A stretch of 64,000 nt of DNA from Pseudomonas sp. Gutcm_11s. Its GTDB lineage: Bacteria; Pseudomonadota; Gammaproteobacteria; Pseudomonadales; Pseudomonadaceae. Below, piece after piece: positions 31,807 to 40,181 of this stretch. The stretch is from positions 62,001 through 126,000 of the forward strand of contig NZ_JAQSUW010000015.1 of the NCBI RefSeq assembly GCF_028649395.1. Reading direction: 5' to 3'. A model generated the notes under the pieces. It was not told the DNA's origin. It saw only the letters and a program-made list of their open reading frames with translations, and made no database searches. Every line of letters begins with the position of its first letter. Position 1 is the first letter of the stretch. The translations under genes were made by a program, and so were the position numbers.

Positions 31807-32652
31807 CTAGACGCGGAAGCGTCCGGGAGTGATGCCGGTGTATGCCTTGAACACCCGTTGGAAGTGCGCCTGGTCGGCGAAGCCCAGGCCGTAGGCCACA
31901 TCCGCCAGGCTCGCGCCGGCCAGCAGCTGCTCCTTGGCCAGGTTGATGCACAGGTTGAGCTGCCAGGCATGCGGCGTCATGCCGGTGGCGGCGCGGAAGG
32001 TGCGGATCAACTGGTAGCGGCTCATCTCGCTCAGCTGCGCCAGTTCGTGCAGCGGGACATCGGCGGCCGGCGAGCGCTGCAGCCGCTCGAACGCCGGCTG
32101 CAGGCGTTCAGCCTGAGCGGCGTCGGGGCCGGGCACCTCGATGCCACGAGCCGGCCTGGCGTCGCAGTCACCGATGAACTCGATCAGCGCGGCCTCCTTG
32201 TCCACTGCGGCGGCGTCGGAGAAGAGCAGGGCGTTGAGCTGACAGAAGCGCGCATAGAGCGCGGGCTCATCGACTATCCGCACGGGTTCGTCGGCCGCCA
32301 CCGAGCCCAGCGCCGACTCATGGCGCAGCGCGTGCAGCCAGGCGGCATCCAGGTGCAGCATCTGGTAGCTCCAGGCCGTCCCGCTCGCCGGGTTGCAGGA
32401 GTGCACGCGCTCCGCCGGCACCAGTACCAGCATGCCGGGGTGCAGGGCCACGGGCTGGTCGCCGGCGCCGCTGAACAGGCTGCGCCCCTCGTCTACCGCG
32501 CCGATGGAGAACGTCGGGTGGCTGTGTGGCTTGTAGCAGGCACGGCTGTGGCAGGCGCGGCGGCTCTCCACCTGCGGCAGGGCCGGGTCACGCCAGAACT
32601 CCTCGAGCGTTGTGGCGGCTGGCGGTGGCGATGGCTCGGAAGGGTAAGGCAC
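31807..32652 (-). CDS. AraC family transcriptional regulator
   Basis: The 281-residue regulator starts at GTG 32652 (MPYPSEPSPPPAATTLEEFW), the first plausible start; no ATG fits the N-terminus. It has an N-terminal cupin (SHPTFSIGAVDEGRSLFSGAG, then LHPGMLVLVPAERVHSCNP) and a C-terminal double HTH (ELAQLSEMSRYQLIRTFRAA, then VAYGLGFADQAHFQRVFKAY). This is the RhaS/AraC arrangement common for genes adjacent to LysE exporters. It probably controls the LysE gene located 69 bases downstream. Ligand unknown. Confidence 0.85.
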   Translation of the reverse strand: MPYPSEPSPPPAATTLEEFWRDPALPQVESRRACHSRACYKPHSHPTFSIGAVDEGRSLFSGAGDQPVALHPGMLVLVPAERVHSCNPASGTAWSYQMLHLDAAWLHALRHESALGSVAADEPVRIVDEPALYARFCQLNALLFSDAAAVDKEAALIEFIGDCDARPARGIEVPGPDAAQAERLQPAFERLQRSPAADVPLHELAQLSEMSRYQLIRTFRAATGMTPHAWQLNLCINLAKEQLLAGASLADVAYGLGFADQAHFQRVFKAYTGITPGRFRV

Positions 32653-32831
32653 GCTGGACTCGCCGATGGGCTGGCACGGGGCTGCGAGTCTAAGGTGTTT
32701 TCGGCGGTGCGCAGAAGCGTGACGGCGGTCGGGGATGAAGTGTATGGCCAGTATTTCTGCTTTCTGTGTTTGAAATATTGAACGGCATGTGCTGCCATAG
32801 CGCACCTTGAATCGGTGGGTCGGAGGCGAAA

Positions 32832-33728
32832 GTGCAGTTGTCGGGTCGTGGTGTGGCGCTGTCGGTGGCGGCGTCGGTGATGTTCGTCCTGATTCCCGGC
32901 TATGTGCGCGAGCTGGCGCCGCTGGATGGCCTGCAGGTATTCGCCCAGCGCATCCTCTGGTCGATTCCGGCGGTACTGTTGCTGGTGGCCCTGGCGCGCC
33001 AGTGGGGCGTACTCGGCGCCGCCTTCCAGCGCCTGAGCCGCGAGCCCTTGTTGTTGCTGGCGCTGCCGGTGGCGGCGGCGCTGATGGGCGTGCAGTGGTA
33101 CCTGTTCGTCTGGGCACCGTTGGCCGGGCGCATGCTCGACGTCTCGCTCGGTTACTTCCTGCTGCCGCTGGCCATGGTTCTGGCCGGCCGGTTGTTCTAC
33201 GGCGAGCGCCTGCGCCCGCTGCAAAGCATCGCTGTGGCTTGCGCGCTGGTCGGCGTGGCCCATGAGCTGTGGCTGACCCGCGCCTTCTCCTGGATCACCC
33301 TGGTCGCCGCGTTGGGCTACCCGCCGTACTTCATGCTGCGCCGCTGGATGAAGCTGGATGCCCTGTCCGGCTTCGTGCTGGAGATGTTGGTGCTGGCGCC
33401 GCTGGCCATCTGGCTGATCCATGCCTACGGCCCGGTGGCGGTGTTCACCCAGGCGCCGCAGCTGTGGTGGCTGTTGCCGGGCCTGGGCCTGCTCAGCGCC
33501 CTGGCGTTCGGCGCCATGATGGCGGCCAGCCGCCTGCTGCCGCTGGGGCTGTTCGGCATTCTCAGCTACGTGGAGCCGGTACTGCTGTTCGGCGTGGTGG
33601 TGCTGTTCCTCGGCGAGAGCTTCGCCCCGCAACAGCTGTGGACCTATGCGCCGATCTGGCTGGCGGTACTGCTCACCGGCTGGGACAGCGCGCGCCTGCT
33701 GCGCAAGCAGGCGCGGCGGCAGAGCTAG
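32832..33728 (+). CDS. rarD: EamA family transporter RarD
   Basis: A 298-residue, ten-helix protein of the DMT superfamily. GTG 32832 is the start (MQLSGRGVALSVAASVMFVL). RarD segments include RILWSIPAVLLLVALARQW, VQWYLFVWAPLAGRMLDVSLGYFLLPL and LFGILSYVEPVLLFGVVVLFLGES. RarD was named for a chloramphenicol-sensitive permease phenotype; the substrate here is unknown. Its last four bases overlap the convergent reductase gene. It is shorter at the N-terminus than E. coli RarD, with an abrupt GVALSV start. Confidence 0.8.
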   Translation: MQLSGRGVALSVAASVMFVLIPGYVRELAPLDGLQVFAQRILWSIPAVLLLVALARQWGVLGAAFQRLSREPLLLLALPVAAALMGVQWYLFVWAPLAGRMLDVSLGYFLLPLAMVLAGRLFYGERLRPLQSIAVACALVGVAHELWLTRAFSWITLVAALGYPPYFMLRRWMKLDALSGFVLEMLVLAPLAIWLIHAYGPVAVFTQAPQLWWLLPGLGLLSALAFGAMMAASRLLPLGLFGILSYVEPVLLFGVVVLFLGESFAPQQLWTYAPIWLAVLLTGWDSARLLRKQARRQS

Positions 33729-34264
33729 GCGTCCTCTGCGAGGACTCGGTAATGCAGCTGCATCACGCCGTTGCTGAAACGGTGTTGCCCGCATAGCAGC
33801 AGGCGCCGTTCCAGGCCCGTGGCGAACAGCGGTACGCCGGCGCCCAGCAGGTAGGGGATGAGGCTGACCACCAGCTCGTCGAGCAGGCCGGCGGCCAGGC
33901 AGTTGCCGGCCAGGGTGCCGCCGCCGACCAGCCAGATCCGTTGGCAGCCGCGGGCGGCAAGCTCATCGAGGGCCTCGGCCGGGGTGCAGTGGCGGCCTTC
34001 GACATCCGTTGGCGGGTGCTCCAGCGGATTGCGCGCGAGCACCACGCAGGGCTTGCCGGCATAGGGCCAGGCGCCGCCCTGGTGCCTGATCACGTCATAG
34101 GTGGCGCGGCCCATCAGCAGGCCGTCGATGCCGTCGTAGAAGCGCGTGTAGCCGTGCTCGTCGCCTGATGGCTCGGGGCCGTACTGCCAGTCTTCCAGGC
34201 CATCCGGGCGGGCAATGTAGCCGTCCAGGCTGGCGGCGACGTTGTAGATCAATGCTGGTTTCAT
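33725..34264 (-). CDS. Dihydrofolate reductase family protein (RibD C-terminal-like)
   Basis: A 179-residue protein of the DHFR/RibD-C superfamily: PALIYNVAASLDGYIARPDGLEDW, GLLMGRATYDVIRHQG and GCQRIWLVGGGTLAGNCLAAGL. The G-G-G segment holds NADPH. Stand-alone copies (YyaP/YwjB-like) have unknown substrates. Four bases overlap the convergent rarD end (33725-33728). Confidence 0.88.
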   Translation of the reverse strand: MKPALIYNVAASLDGYIARPDGLEDWQYGPEPSGDEHGYTRFYDGIDGLLMGRATYDVIRHQGGAWPYAGKPCVVLARNPLEHPPTDVEGRHCTPAEALDELAARGCQRIWLVGGGTLAGNCLAAGLLDELVVSLIPYLLGAGVPLFATGLERRLLLCGQHRFSNGVMQLHYRVLAEDA

Positions 34265-34283
34265 CGGCCCCCCGCAGTGGCTG

Positions 34284-34682
34284 TCAGTCGAGCACGTTAT
34301 CGATGATTTCGTAGATCAGGCCGCTGGCCAGGGCGACCAGCACCACGTCGGTACCGACCTGGCGCCATTCGTAGCCGTCGTAATGCGGTAGCTGGCCGAG
34401 CAGGCGGTTGTCGAAGCGCTTGGCGATGCCCGGCGGCAGCGGCTTGCCGCGCGCCAGGTTCTTGCGGATGCCCGGCGGCAGCGAGTCCGCCGGGCCGATC
34501 AGGTTGCGGTTCTCGCCGAGTACCACGCGCACCCTGCCGATATCGATGCTCGGTCCACGCAGGTCGACGGTGACGTCCGGGTCGCCGCCATGTTTGTCGT
34601 GCTTGTCGTGCTTGGGCGCGGCACTCAGCGAGTGCGCGGGCAGGATCAGCAGACCGGCGAGGGCGAGAGGCAGGATGCGCAT
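34284..34682 (-). CDS. CigR/RcnB-like secreted protein
   Basis: A 132-residue protein with signal peptide (MRILPLALAGLLILPAHSLSA). ATG 34682 is preferred over TTG 34688 because AGGAG lies 8 bases before it. It contains a His/Lys/Asp stretch (KHDKHDKHGGD), two near repeats LPPGIRKNLARGKPLPPGIAKR, and a C-terminal QVGTDVVLVALASGLIYEIIDNVLD segment. That layout is of the RcnB/CigR family; CigR in Salmonella is an anti-virulence regulator. The His-rich stretch may bind metal. No regulator is adjacent. Confidence 0.8.
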   Translation of the reverse strand: MRILPLALAGLLILPAHSLSAAPKHDKHDKHGGDPDVTVDLRGPSIDIGRVRVVLGENRNLIGPADSLPPGIRKNLARGKPLPPGIAKRFDNRLLGQLPHYDGYEWRQVGTDVVLVALASGLIYEIIDNVLD

Positions 34683-34767
34683 GGTCAACTCCTGAGACTG
34701 TACGAGTTTGGAGCCGCTCAGCTAGTTGTAGTTCCCGTTGCGCTTGCCTGCCGCCCGCCTGCATCGA

Positions 34768-36159
34768 TCAGGCCTGGGGCGTGCCTGCGGTGGGCGAGCT
34801 GCCGCCCAGTGCCTGGCTCAGGTTGATGTAGTTGAGTAGCTGGTTGAGGTGGTTCTCCGACAGGGTGATCTCGGCGCTGCGCCGGGTTTCCTGGGCGGTC
34901 AGCCACGACTGCAGCGTCTCGGCGCCGGACTGGTAGCGGATGCGATAGATGCGCTCGGCCTCCTGCGCCGCATCCAGGGCGCGGCTGCGCATGCCTTCCT
35001 GCTCGGCGTAATGGCGGCGGCCGGCGAGGTTGTTTTCCACATCTGCCAGGGCCTCGTACAGGGTCTGGCGGAAGCTGGTCACGGCCAGCTCGTAGTCTGT
35101 CTTCGACACGTCGATGTCTAGCTGCATCTGCCGGTACTGCAGGAAGGGTAGGGTGAGGCCGGCACCCAGGGCGCCGACCGGGTTCTTCAGCAGCTCGCCC
35201 AATGCGGTGCTGGAGTAGCCCAGCGTTCCGGTCAGGCTGAGGTCCGGGTAGTAGCTGGCACGTGTGGCGTCGACGCTCTTCAGGTTGCTGCGCAGGCGCA
35301 GTTCGGCGGCGCGCAGGTCCGGTCGCTGTCCCAACAGCGCGGCGGGCAGGCCGGCATCTACGGCCGGCAGGGTGCTGTGCAGCAGGCTCTGCGGTTCTTC
35401 CATTTCTACCGGTGCGACGCCGTCGAACAGCACCGCCAGGGCGTTGCGCTGCTCCACGCGCTGCTGGCGCAGGTCGACTTCGGCGGCCAACTGGCTCTCC
35501 AGGCTCTGCTGTGCCTCGGCCAGCTCCAGCGAGGAGGCCTGCCCGGCGTTGTACTGCACCTGCACCAGGGCCAGGGTCTGCCGCGCATAGTCGATGCTGG
35601 CGTTGGCCGCGGCGAGGCGCTCGTTGAGATAGGCGATCTGCCAATACAGGGTGGCGACGGTGCCGATCAGCGACAGGCGCGTGGCGGCGTAGTCCTGCTC
35701 GGTGGCCAGGGCCTCCAGCTCGGCAGCCTCGGTGGCGCTGCCGAGGCGGTTCCACAGGTCGGCCTCCCAGCCCACCGAGCCGCTCAGCGCGTAGCTGTGC
35801 GAGGTACTGCCACCACCGCCGAGGTCGCGGCTGCGTCCGGCGTCGAAGCCGGCGGAGGGCTGTGGCCACTGCGCCTCGCGGGCCAGGCCGGCCTGCAGGC
35901 GGGCGCGGCGGATATTGAGCAGGGCGCTGCCGAGGTCGTTGTTCTTCGCCAGCGCCTGTTCCACCAGGCTATCGAGCTGGGCATCGCCGAAGGCCTTCCA
36001 CCAGTCGGCCTGGCTGCCGGCCTGGCGTTCGGCCTGCTGCTGCCAGTCGGCCGGTACCTGCACGGCGGGTTGCTGGTAGGGCGTTTCGATCAGCGAGCCG
36101 CAGCCGCCGAGGGTGATCGCCAGGGCCAGGAGGAGGGGTGTTGCGGGAAAACGGTTCAC
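34768..36159 (-). CDS. Outer-membrane efflux lipoprotein (OpmQ/TolC-type)
   Basis: The 463-residue protein has the lipobox LGGC (ALAITLGGCGSLIETPYQQP) and two OEP repeats with long coiled helices (SYALSGSVGWEADLWNRLGS, then PDLRAAELRLRSNLKSVDATRASYYPDLSLTGTLG). It starts four bases after macB, so it is the outer-membrane channel of this tripartite exporter. Order macA-macB-outer-membrane factor is that of PvdR-PvdT-OpmQ, which recycles and secretes pyoverdine in fluorescent pseudomonads; no pyoverdine genes are in the window, so cargo is uncertain. Confidence 0.9.
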   Translation of the reverse strand: MNRFPATPLLLALAITLGGCGSLIETPYQQPAVQVPADWQQQAERQAGSQADWWKAFGDAQLDSLVEQALAKNNDLGSALLNIRRARLQAGLAREAQWPQPSAGFDAGRSRDLGGGGSTSHSYALSGSVGWEADLWNRLGSATEAAELEALATEQDYAATRLSLIGTVATLYWQIAYLNERLAAANASIDYARQTLALVQVQYNAGQASSLELAEAQQSLESQLAAEVDLRQQRVEQRNALAVLFDGVAPVEMEEPQSLLHSTLPAVDAGLPAALLGQRPDLRAAELRLRSNLKSVDATRASYYPDLSLTGTLGYSSTALGELLKNPVGALGAGLTLPFLQYRQMQLDIDVSKTDYELAVTSFRQTLYEALADVENNLAGRRHYAEQEGMRSRALDAAQEAERIYRIRYQSGAETLQSWLTAQETRRSAEITLSENHLNQLLNYINLSQALGGSSPTAGTPQA

Positions 36160-36163
36160 TTGC

Positions 36164-38110
36164 TTACTCCCGGGACAGGGCGTCGACAGGGTCGAGACGG
36201 GCGGCGTTGCGGGCCGGCAGGAAGCCGAACACCAGGCCGATGACGGTGGAGCAGAGGAAGGCGGCGACGATGGAACCGGCCGAGAACACCAGGCTGAACT
36301 CGCTGGTGAAGTGGCTGAACACCGCGCCGAAGGCCAGCGCCGAGAGCACGCCGAGGGTGCCGCCGATCAGGCACACCAGCACTGCCTCGATGAGGAACTG
36401 ACGCAGGATGTCGCTCTGCCGCGCGCCCACCGCCATGCGTACGCCGATCTCGCGGGTACGCTCGGTGACCGACACCAGCATGATGTTCATCACGCCGATG
36501 CCGCCGACCAGCAGCGAGATCAGGGCGATGGCCGAGATCAGCAGGGTCATGGTCTGGCTGGTCTTCTCGATGGTCTGGCGGATGGTGTCGGTGTTCATCA
36601 CGAAGAAGTCCTGCACCCCGTGACGGCGCTTGAGCAGGCGGATGATGCCCTGCTCGGCGGCGTCGCTGGACACGCTGTCGTCGACCCGTACGGTGATGCT
36701 CTCCAGGTACGACTGGCCGAGCATGCGGTTCATCACCGCGGTGTAGGGCAGGTACACGCGCAGCTGGTCGCTGCCGCCGAAGTTGCTCTGGATCGGGTTG
36801 AGCACGCCGACGATGCGCACCGGCACGTTGCCCAGCAGGATCACCTCGCCGAGCGCTGGCTTGCCGGCAAACAGCTTCTTGTAGCTGTTGTCGTCGATCA
36901 CCGCGTCCTGCGCCGACTCGCGCACCGCCTTGGCGTCGAACGCGCGGCCCTGGGCGAAGGTGTAGCCCTTGGCGCGGAAGAACTGCTCGCCGACGCCGCT
37001 GGTGGAGACGGTCAGCGCCTGGTCGCGGTAGCGCAGGGTGCCGGAGCTGGATACCGACGGCGTGACACTGTCGACGAAGGTCTGCCCGGCCAGCGCATCG
37101 GCGTCGGCTGGCACCAGGGTCTGGATGCGCGCCGAGCGGCGGTCGCCGAAGCCGCTGCCGGGGAAGATGTCGATGGTGTTGGTGCCGATGGCGCTGATGT
37201 TCTCCATGATCTTCTGCTGCGAGCCCTGGCCGAGCGCGACCACCGAGACCACCGAGGCGATGCCGATGATGATGCCGAGCATGGTCAGGAAGGTGCGCAG
37301 CTTGTGCGAGAACATGGCCAGCAGGGCCATGCGCAAGGCTTCGCGGAACTGGCCGAAGCTGGCGCGCAGGGCGTTGGCCTCCCGGGCCTGCGCCGGCTCC
37401 TCGAGCGCGCGCGTGTCGTCTGCAGCGTTGCGCAGGCGGCGGTCGGCGATGATCTGGCCATCGCTGATCTCGATGATGCGGTCGGCGGTTTCCGCCACCT
37501 TCATGTCGTGGGTGACGATGATCACTGTGTGCCCGGCGGCGTGCAGCTCGCGCAGCAGCTTGAGCATCTCCTCGCCGCTGTGGCTGTCCAGCGCGCCGGT
37601 GGGTTCGTCGGCGAGGATCACCTGGCCGCCGTTCATCAGCGCGCGGGCGATCGACACCCGCTGCTGCTGGCCGCCGGAAAGCTGGCTGGGGCGATGGCCC
37701 AGGCGCTCGCCCAGGCCCAGGCGCTGCAGCAGGGCTTCGGCGCGCTGGTGGCGGCTGGCCGCGTCCTTGCCGGAGTAGATCGCCGGCACTTCCACGTTGC
37801 CCACAGCGTCGAGGTCGCCGAGCAGGTGGTAGCGCTGGAAGATGAAGCCGAAGTATTCGCGGCGCAGTTCGGCCAGCTCGTCCGCATTCAGCTGCCCGGT
37901 CTCGCGGCCGGCGATGCGGTAGGTGCCGGCGCTCGGCCGGTCGAGGCAGCCGAGGATGTTCATCAGGGTCGATTTTCCCGAGCCGGAGGCGCCGATGATG
38001 GCAACCATCTCGCCCTGTTCGACGGCCAGGTCGACGTCCTTGAGTACGGCGACGGTCTGCTCGCCGGCCGGGAATTCGCGGCGCAGGCCGCGCAGTTCTA
38101 GCAGTGCCAT
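36164..38110 (-). CDS. macB: MacB-type ABC transporter ATP-binding/permease (PvdT-like)
   Basis: A 648-residue protein joining an ATPase domain (1-230) to a MacB permease domain. ATPase: Walker [11 protein letters not shown]-loop, signature LSGGQQQR, Walker [13 protein letters not shown] and H-loop VIIVTHD. The permease has one helix near 270, a large periplasmic domain (about 300-520) and three C-terminal helices ([20 protein letters not shown], then [20 protein letters not shown]). It powers export of peptides, siderophores or macrolides from the periplasm. One base separates it from macA and four from the outer-membrane factor. Confidence 0.95.
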   Translation of the reverse strand: MALLELRGLRREFPAGEQTVAVLKDVDLAVEQGEMVAIIGASGSGKSTLMNILGCLDRPSAGTYRIAGRETGQLNADELAELRREYFGFIFQRYHLLGDLDAVGNVEVPAIYSGKDAASRHQRAEALLQRLGLGERLGHRPSQLSGGQQQRVSIARALMNGGQVILADEPTGALDSHSGEEMLKLLRELHAAGHTVIIVTHDMKVAETADRIIEISDGQIIADRRLRNAADDTRALEEPAQAREANALRASFGQFREALRMALLAMFSHKLRTFLTMLGIIIGIASVVSVVALGQGSQQKIMENISAIGTNTIDIFPGSGFGDRRSARIQTLVPADADALAGQTFVDSVTPSVSSSGTLRYRDQALTVSTSGVGEQFFRAKGYTFAQGRAFDAKAVRESAQDAVIDDNSYKKLFAGKPALGEVILLGNVPVRIVGVLNPIQSNFGGSDQLRVYLPYTAVMNRMLGQSYLESITVRVDDSVSSDAAEQGIIRLLKRRHGVQDFFVMNTDTIRQTIEKTSQTMTLLISAIALISLLVGGIGVMNIMLVSVTERTREIGVRMAVGARQSDILRQFLIEAVLVCLIGGTLGVLSALAFGAVFSHFTSEFSLVFSAGSIVAAFLCSTVIGLVFGFLPARNAARLDPVDALSRE

Positions 38111-38111
38111 G

Positions 38112-39314
38112 TCACAGCCTCATGCCCGGGCCGCGCATGCGCAGGGTGGTGCTGGAGCCGGCGGCGGCGTCGCCGAGCACGACCTTGTCGCCCAGCGCCA
38201 GGCCGTCGACGACCTGGGCATTGATCGAGTCTTCCAGGCCGGTGCGGATCTGCCGCTCCTCGACCTTGCCGCCACGGCCGAGCACCTGCACGGTGTAGCT
38301 GCCGTCGCGGTTGGCGCTGCCCAGGGCCGAGACCGGGATGCTCGGGGTATCGCTGGCGGAGTCGAGGACGATGCTGACCTCGGTGGTCATGGAAATGCGC
38401 AGCTTGCCGTCCGGGTTGGGCACGTCGAACACGCCCATGTAGTAGATGGCGGTGTCGGTGGAGGTGGTGCTGGACGACGAGCTGGAGGAGCTGTCGCTGT
38501 CGTTGATCGAATCCGGTGCCGGCTCGACCATGCGCAGGGTGGCGCTGTAGCGCTTGCCGGGCTCGCCGAGGATGGTGAAGTACACCGGCAGGCCGGGCTT
38601 GACCCGCACCACGTCGGCCTCGGAGATTTCGGCGCGTACGGTCATCTGGTCGAGCTGGGCCAGCTTGACCAGGGTCGGCGCCGACTGGGCGGAGTTCACT
38701 GTCTGGCCTTCCTTGACCACCACGCCGACCACGGTGCCGTCGATGGGCGCGGTGATCTGGGTGTAGCCGAGGTCGACCTCGGCGGTGGAGACCTGGATCT
38801 GCGCCTGCTGGATCTGCGCGTCGAGTGCGGCGACCTGGGCCTTGGCGGTGTTGAGGTCGGCCTCGGCGCTCTCGTAGTCCTCACGCGAGCTGGCGTTCTG
38901 CGCCAGCATGGTCTTCTGCCGGCTGAAGGCCAGCTGCGCCTTCTTCAGGCTGGCGGCCTGCACGGCGCGCTGCGCCTTGACATTGGCCAGTGCGGCCTTG
39001 GCATTGGCCAGGTCGTTCTGCTGGGTCAGCGAGTCGATCTCGGCGATCAGCTCGCCCTGCTTGACCTGGTCACCGAAGTCCACGTGCAGCTTGGTGATCT
39101 GCCCGGACACCTGGGCGCCGACGCTGACCTGCTTGTAGGCCTCCAGGGTGCCGGTGGCGATCACCCGCTGTTCGATGTCGGCGCCACGCACCTCGGCGGT
39201 GAGCAGGCCATTGCTGCCCTGGCCGGGTTGCAGCCAGGTCTTGAGGGCGTAGCCACCGAGCAGGACTGCGGTGACGGCGAGGGCGGGGATGAGGTAGCGC
39301 GGACGTCTGGACAT
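38112..39314 (-). CDS. macA: MacA-type periplasmic adaptor (PvdR-like)
   Basis: A 400-residue membrane-fusion protein with an N-terminal signal-anchor ([19 protein letters not shown]), biotinyl-lipoyl halves ([20 protein letters not shown] and [20 protein letters not shown]), a coiled-coil hairpin between them (about residues 100-180) and beta-barrel domains. An unusual Ser/Thr/Asp run (about 38447-38510: [18 protein letters not shown]) interrupts the beta-barrel. It links macB to the outer-membrane channel. First gene of the macA-macB-OMF operon. Confidence 0.93.
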   Translation of the reverse strand: MSRRPRYLIPALAVTAVLLGGYALKTWLQPGQGSNGLLTAEVRGADIEQRVIATGTLEAYKQVSVGAQVSGQITKLHVDFGDQVKQGELIAEIDSLTQQNDLANAKAALANVKAQRAVQAASLKKAQLAFSRQKTMLAQNASSREDYESAEADLNTAKAQVAALDAQIQQAQIQVSTAEVDLGYTQITAPIDGTVVGVVVKEGQTVNSAQSAPTLVKLAQLDQMTVRAEISEADVVRVKPGLPVYFTILGEPGKRYSATLRMVEPAPDSINDSDSSSSSSSSTTSTDTAIYYMGVFDVPNPDGKLRISMTTEVSIVLDSASDTPSIPVSALGSANRDGSYTVQVLGRGGKVEERQIRTGLEDSINAQVVDGLALGDKVVLGDAAAGSSTTLRMRGPGMRL

Positions 39315-39326
39315 CGATTTCTACAG

Positions 39327-39346
39327 GGCGGATTTGGATGTCCGCC
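39327..39346 (-). promoter_or_regulatory. Inverted repeat GGCGGA-N8-TCCGCC in the macA leader
   Basis: A 6-bp inverted repeat lies 13 bases upstream of the macA ATG. On the minus strand it is preceded by TATAGT, a plausible -10 (about 39348-39353). It may be a regulator site or a leader hairpin. Confidence 0.3.
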
Positions 39347-39401
39347 ACTATAGAAAGCGCTCTGCTAAGGGGGGGTAAGCGAAGTGTCAGGAATGGGTAA
39401 A

Positions 39402-39416
39402 GCTGCCAGGGGCAGC
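39402..39416 (-). terminator. Short stem-loop after the yhhQ gene
   Basis: GCTGCC and GGCAGC form a 6-bp stem with a 3-base loop; on the minus strand it is followed by TTTACC. It lies 10 bases after the yhhQ stop codon. A weak terminator at best. Confidence 0.45.
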
Positions 39417-39426
39417 CGCCAAAGCC

Positions 39427-40080
39427 TCAGACCAGAGCGTCGCGACGACCGCCGAGCATGCGCAGCAGGGCATTCAGCAGCAGGCCGTAGAGCGGCACGA
39501 AGAGCATCAGGCTGACGGCCAGCTTGACCCCGTAATCCACCGTGGCGATCTCCACCCAGTGCTCGGCCATGAACGGGTTGTCGCTGCGCCAGAAGGCCAC
39601 CGAGAAGAACGCGAAGGTGTCCAGCAGGTTGCCGATGATGGTCGAGGCGGTCGGCGCGATCCACCACTGTGGCAGCTGGCGCAGGCGGTCGAACACCTGG
39701 ATGTCGAGCAACTGGCCGAGCACGTAGGCGAGGAAGCTGGCGACCGAGATGCGCAGGACGAATTCGTTGTAGTCGCCGAGCGCGGACAGGCCGCGGAAGG
39801 CGCCTTCCTGGAACAGCACCGAGACCACGTAGGAGGCAAGCAGGGCCGGGATCATCACTCGGGCGATCACCTTGCGTGCCGGCGTCTTGCCGAGCAGACG
39901 CACGGTCAGGTCGGTGGCCAGGAAGATGAACGGGAAACTGAAGGCGCCCCAGGTGGTGTGCCAGCCGAACAGGGTGATCGGCAGCTGCACCAGGTAGTTG
40001 CTGGCGATGATGATGGCGATGTGGAAAGCGATCAGCGCCGGCAGGGCGAAGCGCGGATTGGATGCGGCGAGTGGCGGCAT
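39427..40080 (-). CDS. yhhQ: Queuosine precursor transporter YhhQ (DUF165)
   Basis: A 217-residue, about six-helix protein of the VUT/DUF165 family. Motifs: IAIIIASNYLVQLPITLFGWHTTWGAFSFPFIFLATDLTVR (the FPF-x3-TD-x3-R signature), VFQEGAFRGLSALGDYNEF and PTASTIIGNLLDTFAFFSVAFW. YhhQ imports the queuosine precursors preQ0 and preQ1 in E. coli. Start at ATG 40080 is fixed by a preQ1-I riboswitch whose tail ends in AAGG a few bases upstream. Confidence 0.93.
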   Translation of the reverse strand: MPPLAASNPRFALPALIAFHIAIIIASNYLVQLPITLFGWHTTWGAFSFPFIFLATDLTVRLLGKTPARKVIARVMIPALLASYVVSVLFQEGAFRGLSALGDYNEFVLRISVASFLAYVLGQLLDIQVFDRLRQLPQWWIAPTASTIIGNLLDTFAFFSVAFWRSDNPFMAEHWVEIATVDYGVKLAVSLMLFVPLYGLLLNALLRMLGGRRDALV

Positions 40081-40086
40081 GATGCA

Positions 40087-40121
40087 GACCTTTTTAGTGA
40101 ATGGGGTTAGGGAACCCATGC
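40087..40121 (-). promoter_or_regulatory. preQ1-I riboswitch (Tte-like, translational) upstream of yhhQ
   Basis: On the minus strand the leader reads AUGGGUUCCCUAACCCCAU, then UCACUAAAAAGG, then the yhhQ ATG nine bases later. The stem AUGGG...CCCAU, the U-C loop, the A-rich third strand and the AAGG tail line up with the minimal Thermoanaerobacter preQ1-I aptamer (UGGGU...UAACCCCA...ACAAAACAAGG). Loop CCU can pair with the tail AGG, closing the H-type pseudoknot and hiding the Shine-Dalgarno AAGG. The transporter for the same metabolite follows. Confidence 0.8.
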
Positions 40122-40181
40122 CGGCCGGGATGGCGAGCGGCGCGCATTCTAACCTTGGAGTCAGAAATGTGCAAAAAACGA

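Noticed and set aside
34768..39314. Calling the tripartite pump PvdRT-OpmQ outright
   Set aside because: Gene order and type match, but no pyoverdine genes are in view, so the general macAB name is safer.
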